From the NCBI GenBank assembly GCA_002255365.1, contig NCBI01000014.1, positions 34,883-98,882 on the forward strand: a stretch of 64,000 nt of DNA. Reading direction: 5' to 3'. Positions 20,323-28,956 of the stretch are shown here, piece by piece (the first letter of the stretch is position 1; every line of letters starts with the position of its first letter). The notes beneath the pieces were generated by a model, which did no database searches, was not told the DNA's origin, and saw nothing but the letters and a program-made list of their open reading frames with translations. The DNA is from Chromatiales bacterium 21-64-14 (GTDB lineage: Bacteria; Pseudomonadota; Gammaproteobacteria; 21-64-14). Position numbers and translations under genes: made by a program.

Positions 20323-20440
20323 GGTAGACTCGCTGGCATTTCCCGCAGCCGCCTATTCTACTGAAAGCGGCCGGCGGGCGGGAGTTAAAATATCCCCGCC
20401 ACCCCGCCGATTCGGGGTCTGGGGCGAGCCGCCTCTGTAT

Positions 20441-21073
20441 ATGAGCCAGTTTTTCCATATTCACCCACAGAACCCGCAGTTGCGACTGATCCACCGGACG
20501 GCGGACATCGTGGCAAACGGTGGAATCGTGGCCTACCCCACGGATTCCTGCTATGCGCTGGGCTGTCATATCGGGGACAAGGACGCCCTACAGCGTATCA
20601 TCCGGATCCGCCGCCTGGACGCACGCCACGATTTCACGCTGGTGTGCCGGGACCTCTCGGAGATCGCCACCTACGCGCGCGTGGAGGACACCGCCTATCG
20701 GTTGATCCGGAGCCTGACGCCGGGTCCCTATACCTTCCTCCTGCGCGCAACCCGGGAGGTACCGCGGCGGCTCCAGAATCCACGCCGCAAGACCATTGGG
20801 ATACGCGTCCCCGCGTCCACGATCGCCCAGGCGTTGCTGGCGGCACTGGGCGAACCCATGATGAGCACATCCCTGATCCTGCCGGGGGAAACGTTTCCCC
20901 TCACCGATCCCGAGGAGATCCGTACCCGCTTGGAGCATGAGGTGGACGCGGTCATCGACGGTGGACCCGGGGGCATGGAGTCGACCACCGTGCTGCATTG
21001 GGAACAGGGTGTACCGGTAGTGCTGCGCCAGGGCAAGGGCGATACCGAGTGCCTGTCCGAGAGCGCCGTGTAG
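20441..21073 (+). CDS. yciO: YciO/Sua5/TsaC-family protein
   Basis: Predicted 210-aa protein of the threonylcarbamoyl-AMP synthase fold. It starts MSQFFHIHPQNPQLRLI, typical of YciO. The ATP/threonine-binding signature is GGIVAYPTDSCYALGC, with KTIGIRVPAS and the C-terminal segment VPVVLRQGKG. The YciO branch is close to TsaC, which makes the t6A precursor, but its own role is less certain. An in-frame upstream extension was rejected because it has no family similarity. Confidence 0.92.
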   Translation: MSQFFHIHPQNPQLRLIHRTADIVANGGIVAYPTDSCYALGCHIGDKDALQRIIRIRRLDARHDFTLVCRDLSEIATYARVEDTAYRLIRSLTPGPYTFLLRATREVPRRLQNPRRKTIGIRVPASTIAQALLAALGEPMMSTSLILPGETFPLTDPEEIRTRLEHEVDAVIDGGPGGMESTTVLHWEQGVPVVLRQGKGDTECLSESAV

Positions 21074-21366
21074 TCGTGACGGTGTGACTGTTGGGCCTGG
21101 GAAGGCCCCGGGAGTAGCGGTCCGGGCGGTGGGCGCGGGGTTGGAGTCCCGGTCGCCGGACGCTGGATCAGGCCCCCGGTCGGGCCTGATCCGAATGGCG
21201 CTTATTGAAGCCCGTATCGAAAAAAGCTGGCCACGGAACCCACGAACGAAGGCACGCCCGTTCTGTTCCGTACGTTCCGTAGCGCGGGTGAGAAAACCCG
21301 ACTAGCCCAGCGGCAGGGTGGCGTCAAGGCTTATGCCGACGGCGATTGCCGGATATAATCCCGCGG
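21074..21366. other. yciO-protease gap with strong hairpin and degenerate repeat
   Basis: A perfect 11-bp inverted repeat GGATCAGGCCC / GGGCCTGATCC (21165-21175, 21182-21192) with a six-base loop lies about 90 bases after yciO, with no T-run. From about 21221, AAAAAAGCTGGCCACGGAAC resembles the opening of the dispersed repeat at 30961 (AAAAAATGGCCGCGGAAC) and is followed by inverted TTCCGT copies, so a decayed repeat element is likely here. Confidence 0.45.
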
Positions 21367-22023
21367 ATGCCGGGCTTCACCCTTGTTCAGACCATCGCGG
21401 TGTTGGCGCTTCCGCTCCTGTTCGCCATCACGGTGCACGAGGCGGCCCACGGTTGGGTGGCCCGCCGCCTCGGTGATCCCACCGCCATGATGCTCGGGCG
21501 CCTTACGCTCAACCCCATCAAGCATATCGACCCGCTGGGCACCGTGGTGATCCCGGTCCTGCTGCTGGTGTTGCACGCGCCGTTCCTGTTCGGGTGGGCC
21601 AAGCCGGTGCCGATCACCTGGCAGAATCTCCGCAACCCCAAGCGCGATATGGCCCTGGTCGCCGCCGCCGGCCCCGCCTCCAATCTGGTCATGGCCCTGT
21701 TCTGGGCCCTGATCGCCAAGATCGGCCTGGTGCTGGCACCGATGCTGGGCAGCTTTACCGCGCCGATGGTTTATATGGGCGAGATCGGGATCACCATCAA
21801 CCTGGTGCTGATGGTCCTGAATCTGCTGCCGCTGCCACCCCTGGATGGGGGTCGGGTGCTGGTGGGCTTGCTGCCGGGGCCGTGGGCCTGGAAGGTGAGC
21901 CGCATCGAACCCTATGGATTTCCGATCCTGCTGGTACTGCTGATCACTGGCGGTCTGGCTTACCTGATCGTACCGCCGATCAATTGGATCGAGCACGCGA
22001 TCTACTTCGTGACTGGCTTGTAG
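21367..22023 (+). CDS. Site-2 protease family (M50B) membrane metalloprotease
   Basis: Predicted 218-aa integral membrane protein of the short YwhC/Rip-like class. The zinc motif HEAAHGW is in the first membrane segment (about residue 22), with the second ligand motif NLLPLPPLDGGR in a later one; FGWAKPVPI and AAAGPASNL are also family hallmarks. No PDZ domain is present, so it is not RseP. The substrate is unknown. The start was chosen at the ATG giving MPGFTLVQTIAVLALP. It leads the trpS-scpA-scpB-rluB run, 11 bases before trpS. Confidence 0.92.
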   Translation: MPGFTLVQTIAVLALPLLFAITVHEAAHGWVARRLGDPTAMMLGRLTLNPIKHIDPLGTVVIPVLLLVLHAPFLFGWAKPVPITWQNLRNPKRDMALVAAAGPASNLVMALFWALIAKIGLVLAPMLGSFTAPMVYMGEIGITINLVLMVLNLLPLPPLDGGRVLVGLLPGPWAWKVSRIEPYGFPILLVLLITGGLAYLIVPPINWIEHAIYFVTGL

Positions 22024-22034
22024 GCGGGGGGCCT

Positions 22035-23252
22035 GTGAGCTCCGTTCCGGTACCCAATCAACGCGTCCTGTCCGGCATGCGGCCCACGGGTCGTCTGCAC
22101 TTGGGCCATTATCACGGGGTGCTCAAGAACTGGGTGCGGCTCCAGCACGAATACGAGTGTTTCTTCTTCGTCGCCGATCTGCACGCGTTGACTACCCAGT
22201 ACGACGCACCCCAGACCATCCGGGACAGCGTCTGGGATATGGTGATCGACTGGCTGGCGGCGGGTGTGGATCCGAGTGCCACGCGCTTGTTTATCCAGTC
22301 GCGGATCCCGGAGCACGCAGAACTCCATTTGTTGCTGTCCATGATCACCCCGTTAGGCTGGCTGGAACGTATACCGACCTATAAGGACCAGCAGGAAAAG
22401 CTGAAGGAGAAAGACCTCGCCACCTACGGTTTCCTCGGCTATCCGGTGCTGCAGACTGCCGACATCCTGATCTACAAGGCGAGCTTCGTGCCGGTGGGGG
22501 AGGACCAGGTGCCTCATGTGGAGATGTCCCGGGAGCTGGCGCGGCGCTTCAATCACCTCTACGGGCGCGAGCCGGATTTCGAGGAGAAATCGGAGGCCGC
22601 GATTCGCACGGCGGGGAAGAAGAACGCGCGGCTCTACCGGGACCTGCGCCGGCGTTATCAGGAACAGGGCGATCAGCAGGCCTTGGAAGAGGCGCGGGCC
22701 TTGCTGGAGACCCAGCAGAACCTGACCCTGGGGGATCGGGAGCGGCTGTTCGGTTATCTGGAGGGCCGCGCGCGGATCCTGTTGCCCGAGCCCCAGGCGC
22801 TGCTCACGCCGGCGTCGCGGATGCCGGGGCTGGACGGTCAGAAGATGTCCAAGTCCTATCACAACACCATTGCCCTGCGCGACGATCCGGATGAGGTGGC
22901 CAAAAAGCTGCGCACCATGCCCACCGACCCGGCCCGGGTGCGCCGGAATGACCCCGGCGACCCGGACAAATGCCCGGTCTGGCGTTTCCATCAGGTCTAT
23001 TCCGGGGAGGAGACCCAACGCTGGGTGCAGGACGGCTGCCGCTCGGCGGGGATCGGCTGCCTGGAATGCAAACAGCCGGTGGTAGATGCGGTAGTGGCGG
23101 AAATCCACGGTTTCCACCAGCGGGCGCAGCCGTTTCTCGATGACCCCAGCCGGGTCCGTGGTATCATCGCCGAGGGGACCGAGTCGGCCCGGGACGTGGC
23201 GCGGCAGACCTTGGACGAGGTGCGCGAGGTGATGGGTCTGGTGTACCGATGA
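22035..23252 (+). CDS. trpS: Tryptophanyl-tRNA synthetase
   Basis: Class I aminoacyl-tRNA synthetase charging tRNA-Trp, 405 aa from a GTG. HIGH-type motif LHLGHYHG (about residues 22-29), KMSKS loop (about 268-272). It is longer than the 334-aa E. coli form because of an insertion (about 185-255, including LYRDLRRRYQEQGDQQ) before the KMSKS region, as in other gamma- and betaproteobacterial long forms. The extended end contains CLECKQPVVDAV. The stop overlaps the scpA start. Confidence 0.97.
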   Translation: MSSVPVPNQRVLSGMRPTGRLHLGHYHGVLKNWVRLQHEYECFFFVADLHALTTQYDAPQTIRDSVWDMVIDWLAAGVDPSATRLFIQSRIPEHAELHLLLSMITPLGWLERIPTYKDQQEKLKEKDLATYGFLGYPVLQTADILIYKASFVPVGEDQVPHVEMSRELARRFNHLYGREPDFEEKSEAAIRTAGKKNARLYRDLRRRYQEQGDQQALEEARALLETQQNLTLGDRERLFGYLEGRARILLPEPQALLTPASRMPGLDGQKMSKSYHNTIALRDDPDEVAKKLRTMPTDPARVRRNDPGDPDKCPVWRFHQVYSGEETQRWVQDGCRSAGIGCLECKQPVVDAVVAEIHGFHQRAQPFLDDPSRVRGIIAEGTESARDVARQTLDEVREVMGLVYR

Positions 23253-24142
23253 ACGAAGCCACTTCGGTCCGGGAGCCGCACGGCCCCCCGGGGACCCAGG
23301 GCGCCGCCCCGGTCCAAGGGGAACTGGCGCTGGCCATGGTCCGGGGTGAGCCGGTGACCTCGCTTCCCCTGGATCTCTATATCCCCCCCTACGCCCTGGA
23401 GGTGTTCCTGGAGGCCTTCGAAGGCCCCCTGGACCTGCTGCTGTATCTGATCCGGCGCCAGAACGTGGATATCCTGGATATCCCCATCGCCGAGATCACC
23501 CACCAGTACGTGCACTATGTGGAACTGATGAAGGAACTGCGCCTGGAGTTGGCGGCGGAGTACTTGGTGATGGCGGCGATCCTGGCGGAGATCAAATCCC
23601 GCCTGCTGTTGCCGCGGCCCGTGGAGACGGACGACGAGGATGACCCGCGCGCCGAATTGGTGCGCCGACTCCAGGAGTATGAGCGATTCAAGCAGGCAGC
23701 GGCGGATTTGGAGATCCTGCCGCGCGTAGGCCGCGAGATCCACCCGGTCCGGGCCGAAATGCCGCCGGTGGCGGTGGCGCGGCCGGTGCCCAAGGTGACC
23801 CTCCAGGAACTTCTGTTAGCGTTTCGGGAGGTACTCTCGCGGGCCGAGATGTTCACCCATCATCACGTGCAGCGCGAGCCCTTGTCAGTGCGCGAGCGCA
23901 TGTCCCAGGTGCTGGCGAGCCTCCAGAACCGCGAGTTCGTGGAGTTCACTCGCCTGTTCCAGGCCGAGGAAGGCCGCATGGGCGTGGTGGTGACCCTGCT
24001 GGCGGTGCTGGAACTGATCCGCGAATCCCTGCTGGAATTGGTGCAAGCGGAACCGTTCAGCCCGATCCATGTGAAGGCGGTGGGCGGCAAACTCAACGAC
24101 ATCGATAATGAGACCGTGGTCAGTGGAAGCTCAGTCGCTTAA
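23249..24142 (+). CDS. scpA: Segregation and condensation protein A
   Basis: Kleisin subunit of SMC-ScpAB, 297 aa, bridging the SMC heads. After a proline-rich 45-residue leader the kleisin N-domain reads EVFLEAFEGPLDLLLYLIRR and NVDILDIPIAEITHQYV; a winged-helix C-terminus contains VVVTLLAVLELIRESLL. The ATG overlaps the trpS stop and the gene runs into scpB by 35 bases. Its SMC partner is the first gene of this window. Confidence 0.96.
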   Translation: MNEATSVREPHGPPGTQGAAPVQGELALAMVRGEPVTSLPLDLYIPPYALEVFLEAFEGPLDLLLYLIRRQNVDILDIPIAEITHQYVHYVELMKELRLELAAEYLVMAAILAEIKSRLLLPRPVETDDEDDPRAELVRRLQEYERFKQAAADLEILPRVGREIHPVRAEMPPVAVARPVPKVTLQELLLAFREVLSRAEMFTHHHVQREPLSVRERMSQVLASLQNREFVEFTRLFQAEEGRMGVVVTLLAVLELIRESLLELVQAEPFSPIHVKAVGGKLNDIDNETVVSGSSVA

Positions 24143-24845
24143 GGGGATCGTGGAGGCCGTGGTCTTGGCGGCCGAAGAGCCGGTCAGCGTAGACCGGCTG
24201 CTCAAGCTGTTCGCCGAGCACGAGCGTCCGGGACGGGACGAGGTGTGCGCGGCGCTTGAGGCGCTGGGCGCGGAATGCGCCGGGCGCGGCGTGGAGCTGG
24301 TGGAGGTGGCCAGCGGATTCCGCTACCAGGTCCGACGCGAACTCGCGGAATGGGCGTCGCGGCTGCGCGAGGAGCGCCCGCCACGTTATTCCCGCGCGTT
24401 CCTGGAGACCCTGGCGCTGATCGCCTACCGTCAGCCCGTTACTCGGGGTGAGATCGAGGACATCCGCGGCGTAAGCGTGAGCTCGTCCATCATCAAGACC
24501 TTCGAAGAGCGGGAATGGGTTCGGATCGTGGGCCATCGGGAAGTCCCCGGCCGGCCCGCCATGTACGGTACTACGCGGCGCTTTCTGGATGATTTCAACC
24601 TCAAAAGTCTGGATGAGTTGCCCACCCTGGCTGAGTTGCGCGACCTGTCCCAGTTGAACGTCGCGTTTCCCCTGGATGAGGGCGAGGACGCGGCGGCGCA
24701 GGCGGGTGAGGGCGGCGACGTTGCGGACGCGGAGGCGGGCGACGGGGAAGCTAGCGGCGACGCCGCTGCGGAGGGTCTTTCCAGCGACGTTACGGAGGAC
24801 TCCGTCGCCGCGTCGGATCCCGCGTTCGCCGACGAACGGGACTGA
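24108..24845 (+). CDS. scpB: Segregation and condensation protein B
   Basis: Dimeric winged-helix kite subunit of SMC-ScpAB, 245 aa from the ATG, or 240 from a GTG five codons later that fits the family start better (VEAQSLKGIVEAVVLAAEEP). Core: ALIAYRQPVTRGEIEDIRGV and GRPAMYGTTRRFLDDFNL. The last 60 residues are an acidic, Ala/Asp-rich tail of low complexity. It overlaps scpA and ends on the rluB start (ATGA-type junction). Confidence 0.95.
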   Translation: MRPWSVEAQSLKGIVEAVVLAAEEPVSVDRLLKLFAEHERPGRDEVCAALEALGAECAGRGVELVEVASGFRYQVRRELAEWASRLREERPPRYSRAFLETLALIAYRQPVTRGEIEDIRGVSVSSSIIKTFEEREWVRIVGHREVPGRPAMYGTTRRFLDDFNLKSLDELPTLAELRDLSQLNVAFPLDEGEDAAAQAGEGGDVADAEAGDGEASGDAAAEGLSSDVTEDSVAASDPAFADERD

Positions 24846-25753
24846 TGGGCGCCGGGCCGGGAGGCCGCCGTGGGCCAGCGCGGCGTCGCGCGGGCGCGGA
24901 ACCTGCCGCACCCACCGCTACCGTTACCGCTACCGCTACCGCTACCGAGAAGCTCCAGAAGATCCTCGCCCGCGCCGGCCTCGGATCGCGCCGCGTCGTA
25001 GAGCAGTGGATCCAGGATGGGCGCGTCACAGTGAATGGGCGCCGCGCCGCCCTCGGCGATCGGGCGGGCGCTGCCGACACTATCGCCGTGGACGGCCGGC
25101 CGGTGGAGACGACCGATCCGCAGGTGTCCCGGACCCGGGTGATCCTGTACCACAAGCCCGAGGGGGAAGTGACCACACGCCACGACCCTGGCGGGCGGCC
25201 CACGGTGTTCCGGTCCTTGCCTCCCCTCACTGCGGCACGCTGGATCGCCGTCGGGCGGCTTGATATGAATACCCTCGGCCTGCTGTTGTTTACTACGGAC
25301 GGTGGATTGGCCCACCGGCTGATGCACCCCTCGGCCGAATTGGAGCGGGAGTACGCGGTGCGCGTGCTCGGCGAGGCCGATGGACTGGTACGGGAACGCC
25401 TGACTCAGGGCGTCGAGCTGGAAGACGGTCTGGCGCGTTTCGAGCGCATCACCGCAGGGGAAGGGGGCGGTCGTGGTGCCAATCATTGGTACTACGTAGT
25501 GTTGCGGGAGGGCCGCAACCGCCTGGTGCGCCGGCTGTGGGAATCTCAGGGATTCGCGGTCAGCCGTCTGATCCGTGTGCGTTTCGGGCCGCTGGAGTTG
25601 ACCCGCGGACTGCCACCGGGGCAGTGGCGGGAGTGTACACCGCAGGAGGTGCGCGCCCTGCAGCAGGCGGCGGGGATGGAAGGGGGCGGCGGCCGGCAGC
25701 ACACGGGCCGGCGTCGCAACCCAGGCGCGGCGCCCGGTGGCGGCGGGAAATAG
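24845..25753 (+). CDS. rluB: 23S rRNA pseudouridine synthase (RluB/RsuA family)
   Basis: Predicted 302-aa enzyme that isomerises a uridine in large-subunit rRNA. An Arg/Gly-rich leader and a Thr/Ala repeat precede an S4 domain (EKLQKILARAGLGSRRVVEQ), then the RsuA-type catalytic motif AVGRLDMNTLGLLLFTTDGG with the nucleophilic Asp, and EGRNRLVRRLWESQG. A disordered Gly/Arg tail ends the protein. The position after scpAB is conserved in this class, where RluB is the usual member. A tandem hexamer lies in the leader. Confidence 0.93.
   Translation: MGAGPGGRRGPARRRAGAEPAAPTATVTATATATEKLQKILARAGLGSRRVVEQWIQDGRVTVNGRRAALGDRAGAADTIAVDGRPVETTDPQVSRTRVILYHKPEGEVTTRHDPGGRPTVFRSLPPLTAARWIAVGRLDMNTLGLLLFTTDGGLAHRLMHPSAELEREYAVRVLGEADGLVRERLTQGVELEDGLARFERITAGEGGGRGANHWYYVVLREGRNRLVRRLWESQGFAVSRLIRVRFGPLELTRGLPPGQWRECTPQEVRALQQAAGMEGGGGRQHTGRRRNPGAAPGGGGK
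24914..24943 (+). repeat. Tandem hexamer (ACCGCT)x5 in the rluB leader
   Basis: Five hexamer units, the second with one change (ACCGTT), encode the Thr-Ala/Thr-Val dipeptides ahead of the S4 domain. Copy-number change would keep the frame, so it could alter linker length but not switch the gene off. Confidence 0.85.
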
Positions 25754-25802
25754 ACCCGGCGTCCGTGCCGTGACACCGGCGTGCCGGCCGGGATCATTGC
25801 CG

Positions 25803-26513
25803 GTGAATGCGGTAGCGCACGCGGCCATCAAATTGCCGGGCGCGCGCCTGCGTTCGATCTACCGGATACTGCAGCGTGCCTACGGGCCCCAACACTGGTG
25901 GCCCGGTGATACACCCTTTGAGGTCATGGTGGGGGCGGTGCTCACCCAGAACACCGCATGGCGCAACGTGGAGCGCGCAATCGCTGCCCTCAAGGCCCAC
26001 AACGCCCTCGACCCACGCGTGATCACCACGGTGCCGTCGACGCAACTCGCCGATTGGATCCGCCCTTCGGGCTATTTCAACGTCAAGGCCCGGCGCCTGC
26101 GCAGTTTCTGCGCCTGGTACCGGGACGCCGGGGGTTTGCGCAGGCTGTCCCGGTGGAGTACCGGCCGGTTGCGCCTAGCGCTACTTGCCATCCATGGGAT
26201 CGGCCCGGAGACCGCCGACGACATCCTGCTGTACGCCTTCGATCGTCCGGTGTTCGTGATCGATGCCTATACGCGGCGCATCTTCGGGCGTCTCGGGGTG
26301 GTCCAGGGTGCGGAACCCTATGAGGTTCTGCGCGGCGGGATGGAGCGCGTATTGGGACCGGAGACCGGGTTGTTCAACGAGTACCACGCCCTGCTGGTCC
26401 GCCACGGCAAGGACGTCTGCCGTCCCCGGCCCCGCTGTGGCGAGTGTGTGCTGGCGCGCCACTGCGCGGCTGCGGAGACCGTGGCCCGCGGAATCGCGGC
26501 GCGGCGCGGTTAG
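25803..26513 (+). CDS. Endonuclease III-like HhH-GPD protein
   Basis: Predicted 236-aa DNA glycosylase-fold protein from a GTG. It has VMVGAVLTQNTAWRNVE, a helix-hairpin-helix LAIHGIGPETADDILLYA and the catalytic Asp in FVIDAYTRRIFGRLG. Four C-terminal Cys (VCRPRPRCGECVLARHC, spacing C-X5-C-X2-C-X5-C) can bind a 4Fe-4S cluster. The Lys of E. coli Nth (GRKTAN) is replaced by Glu in GPETAD, so lyase activity is unlikely and it may act as a monofunctional glycosylase. Substrate unknown. Confidence 0.88.
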   Translation: MNAVAHAAIKLPGARLRSIYRILQRAYGPQHWWPGDTPFEVMVGAVLTQNTAWRNVERAIAALKAHNALDPRVITTVPSTQLADWIRPSGYFNVKARRLRSFCAWYRDAGGLRRLSRWSTGRLRLALLAIHGIGPETADDILLYAFDRPVFVIDAYTRRIFGRLGVVQGAEPYEVLRGGMERVLGPETGLFNEYHALLVRHGKDVCRPRPRCGECVLARHCAAAETVARGIAARRG

Positions 26514-26765
26514 CGCGGACTCCGCGCGCTGGTGTTCGTCGCGCGTGGACACAAAGCGCCAATGGCGTTGCCGCGGCTACGCCGGGACCGGCAGACGGGG
26601 TACGCCCAGACCCGGCGCGTGCATTGGGGCTGCGGCCGGCGACCGGGGAAAAATCCGGGCTGGGTCCGTGCGCTTACCGCCAGCCATTGCGGGTGCAGCG
26701 GGTCAAGCGCGGTTTGGTCGATGGGTGCGTGTGCGGCGATTTCTACTGCCACAACACGTAAAAGA

Positions 26766-26793
26766 GCCTTCCCCTAAAGTGACTGGGGAAGGC
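26766..26793 (-). terminator. Rho-independent-like terminator for the minus-strand gene
   Basis: A perfect 9-bp stem GCCTTCCCC/GGGGAAGGC with a ten-base loop. Read on the minus strand it is followed by TCTTTTACG, a short T-rich tract, and lies 60 bases after the stop of the gene at 26853. The rest of the 26514-26852 gap has no gene I can support. Confidence 0.6.
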
Positions 26794-26852
26794 CGTTACG
26801 GAGAGTACCACTGGTATTGAGTGCCGGAGGCGGATTCCCGCCGGGTTGCGGC

Positions 26853-27290
26853 TCAGGAGACCTTGCGCAGTCCGTGTTTGACACGGGCGCTGAGATCCCG
26901 GAGTTCCGCCGGCAGGCTGACCTTTTCATCCAGCAGGACGATCAATCTCGGGGTGCCGTCCTGGGCTTCCGCGATCCGTCGCAGGGCCGCGATGCAGCGT
27001 TTGTCTTGCAGCGGCGCCATAATGCCCCGCAGCAGGTAGACGCCGTACAGACTGTTGGAGGCGATGTAATCCAGCACGTCCAGCGCGCGTTGGGTGTGGG
27101 GGATTATGATGTGTTCAAAGCCGCCGAGGCGGAACATTCCATCCTCCGCGGTCCAATGGTACACGGCCTTGCCGGTGCGTTGACTGAAGCTGCGAAACAT
27201 TTCCATCACCCGGTCCGGGGTGGTGGTCTCGATCGCGATCAGCCGGAAATCGGCTTGTACCAGCTGTTCGATAGGCTGCCGCTGTATCAT
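26853..27290 (-). CDS. Stand-alone domain resembling the N-terminus of AAA ATPases
   Basis: Predicted 145-aa soluble protein. IEQLVQADFRLIAIETTTPD, then FRSFSQRTGKAVYHWTAEDG with RALDVLDYI and APLQDKRCIAALRRIA further on, match the region that precedes the P-loop in a class of bacterial AAA ATPases. No Walker A or B follows, so it has no ATPase core. It may be a truncated relative or a separate sensor or adaptor protein. The ATG has a GGGAG ribosome site. A terminator follows and a diguanylate cyclase gene lies upstream on the same strand. Confidence 0.6.
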   Translation of the reverse strand: MIQRQPIEQLVQADFRLIAIETTTPDRVMEMFRSFSQRTGKAVYHWTAEDGMFRLGGFEHIIIPHTQRALDVLDYIASNSLYGVYLLRGIMAPLQDKRCIAALRRIAEAQDGTPRLIVLLDEKVSLPAELRDLSARVKHGLRKVS

Positions 27291-27550
27291 CGGCGTATCT
27301 CCCACTGTGATCCTTCCGTATTCCCGTAACCAGCTCTGCTGGTTTCCGACCTTCTTCGGCTGCCGTGGTTCCGGACCGTCGCTCCAGACCATCGCCCCGA
27401 ACCATCGCCCCGATTCCTTGCTCCAGAGCGGCCCCGTCGGCCGCCTCGATGATGTGCCCCCGGACCAGAGAGGCCGTAACCGGGATTCGTCGGATTACAG
27501 CCTATAGGTGCGTCCCCGGGAAAGCTGTGAAGCGGGTCACTGTATGCCGC

Positions 27551-28495
27551 TCAACGGGCCGCCCGGTCTGTGAACTGCACCCGATTTCGGCCTTCCACCT
27601 TGGCATCGTAGAGGGCCTCGTCGGCGCGCCCGAACAGGGTGGTGGGCTCGTCCCCTGGCTCCAGGGTGCTGACTCCCAGGCTCACGGTCATATTCAGGCG
27701 CACGTCGTTGCAGGTGCACTCCATGGCCTCTACTGCCGTGCGGATCCGTTCCGCCAGCATCAGGGCGCCGAACCACTCGGTGTTGCTGACCAGTATCACG
27801 AATTCTTCGCCGCCGTAACGGAACAGCATGTCGCTGCCCCGGATGCAGCTGGCCGCGCATTCCGCGATGTGGCGCAGGGCACAGTCGCCCAGGGTATGTC
27901 CATACCGGTCGTTGACGGACTTGAAGTGATCTATGTCCATCAACAGCAGGGAAAGAGGCGTTCCATGCCGGTGCGCGAGACCGATCTCGCGCTTCAGGGC
28001 GGCGTCCAGCGCGCCCCGGTTGTTGACGCCGGTAAGTGGGTCCTTGGAGGCGGACCACAGTGCGTAGCGGTACGAAAGCGCGTTGCGCAGCGGATGGAGC
28101 AGGAGGGCCAGCAACTCCTCCAGCCGTGCCGTCTCCGCGGCGGAGAAGCGGGTGCTGCGCATAAAACCCAACTCCCCCAGGGAATGTGCCCCCATGGCCA
28201 ATCGGTAGGTACAGCTGTGGCGGGCTTCCTCGCCCAACTTGAACAGGACGTTCTGGGTCGCATTGCGGTAGATCGCGGCGTCGTGGGGCACCCGCTCGCG
28301 GATCTCCTCACAGAAGATCTCCACCAGCTTTTCCACCTCCAGTGTGGTCTGCAAGGCACGGGTCGTACGCAGCGTCTCGACCAGACGCTGCTGGGTGTCC
28401 CTTGGGCCCCGGTGGTGACGGGCGGTCTTGGAAGTTTCTGGCGCTTCCATCACGGACGGTGCTTGGTCCGACACGGTTTGTAAGCGGGCAGCCAT
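27551..28495 (-). CDS. GGDEF diguanylate cyclase
   Basis: Predicted 314-aa cytosolic enzyme making cyclic di-GMP from two GTP. The N-terminal half (about 40-150) looks like a GAF-type sensor (TTLEVEKLVEIFCEEIRE, GELGFMRSTRFSAAE). The C-terminal GGDEF domain begins at KDPLTGVNNRGALD, has the metal-binding MDIDHFKSVND and the active site RYGGEEF. An inhibitory-site motif RGSD lies five residues before GGEEF, so product inhibition is expected. The ATG at 28495 with AAGGAG upstream was preferred to one 20 codons earlier. No membrane segments. Confidence 0.93.
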   Translation of the reverse strand: MAARLQTVSDQAPSVMEAPETSKTARHHRGPRDTQQRLVETLRTTRALQTTLEVEKLVEIFCEEIRERVPHDAAIYRNATQNVLFKLGEEARHSCTYRLAMGAHSLGELGFMRSTRFSAAETARLEELLALLLHPLRNALSYRYALWSASKDPLTGVNNRGALDAALKREIGLAHRHGTPLSLLLMDIDHFKSVNDRYGHTLGDCALRHIAECAASCIRGSDMLFRYGGEEFVILVSNTEWFGALMLAERIRTAVEAMECTCNDVRLNMTVSLGVSTLEPGDEPTTLFGRADEALYDAKVEGRNRVQFTDRAAR

Positions 28496-28620
28496 GGCTG
28501 AAAACTCCTTTTCACGGTCTGGCGGAAAGGAGGATGCGAAAACTATGCGCGGCAAGGACAGGCCGCCTGGACGGGAGCGACGCGAGTACGGATTGAGGTA
28601 TCCCGGGCGGGGGGATGATT

Positions 28621-28693
28621 AGAACCGATCTCAAAATGCATCTCGGTCGCCCATGCTCCCGAACGCCCGATCTGCGATTTTGAGATCGGTTCT
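28621..28693. mobile_element. 73-bp MITE-like element with perfect 17-bp terminal inverted repeats
   Basis: AGAACCGATCTCAAAAT (28621-28637) is repeated inverted at 28677-28693 with no mismatch; 39 bases lie between. There is no coding capacity, and the tips resemble those of IS5-superfamily elements, so this may be a non-autonomous remnant mobilised in trans. No clear target duplication was seen. No gene ends toward it, which argues against a terminator. Confidence 0.6.
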
Positions 28694-28956
28694 GGTTATA
28701 AGGTACGGGGATTGAACGCCAGATTCGGCACCGTGGCAGGGGCGACGTTGGTGTAGCGTCTCACACCGGGAGACCGATTCACCGGTCCACGGGCCAACGT
28801 GTCGTGAAGCGCGCTCATGCTGCGAGCCCATTTCCCTGTCAAACGCGCAACGCCGCCGATGAGCAGCCGGTAGCGTGCCCCAACGGTGGTCGCCCACAGC
28901 GCCGGCCTCGTGCCTTGGCCGGAACGGTAGGGAGAACGCCGCACGGGCGTCCGCGC

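Noticed and set aside
26444..26820. Several short plus- and minus-strand frames after the endonuclease gene
   Set aside because: They overlap each other, lack ribosome sites and have no recognisable family; only the terminator is supportable.
28696..28944. Minus-strand 82-codon frame beside the MITE-like element, considered as a transposase remnant
   Set aside because: I could not match it to any transposase family motif.
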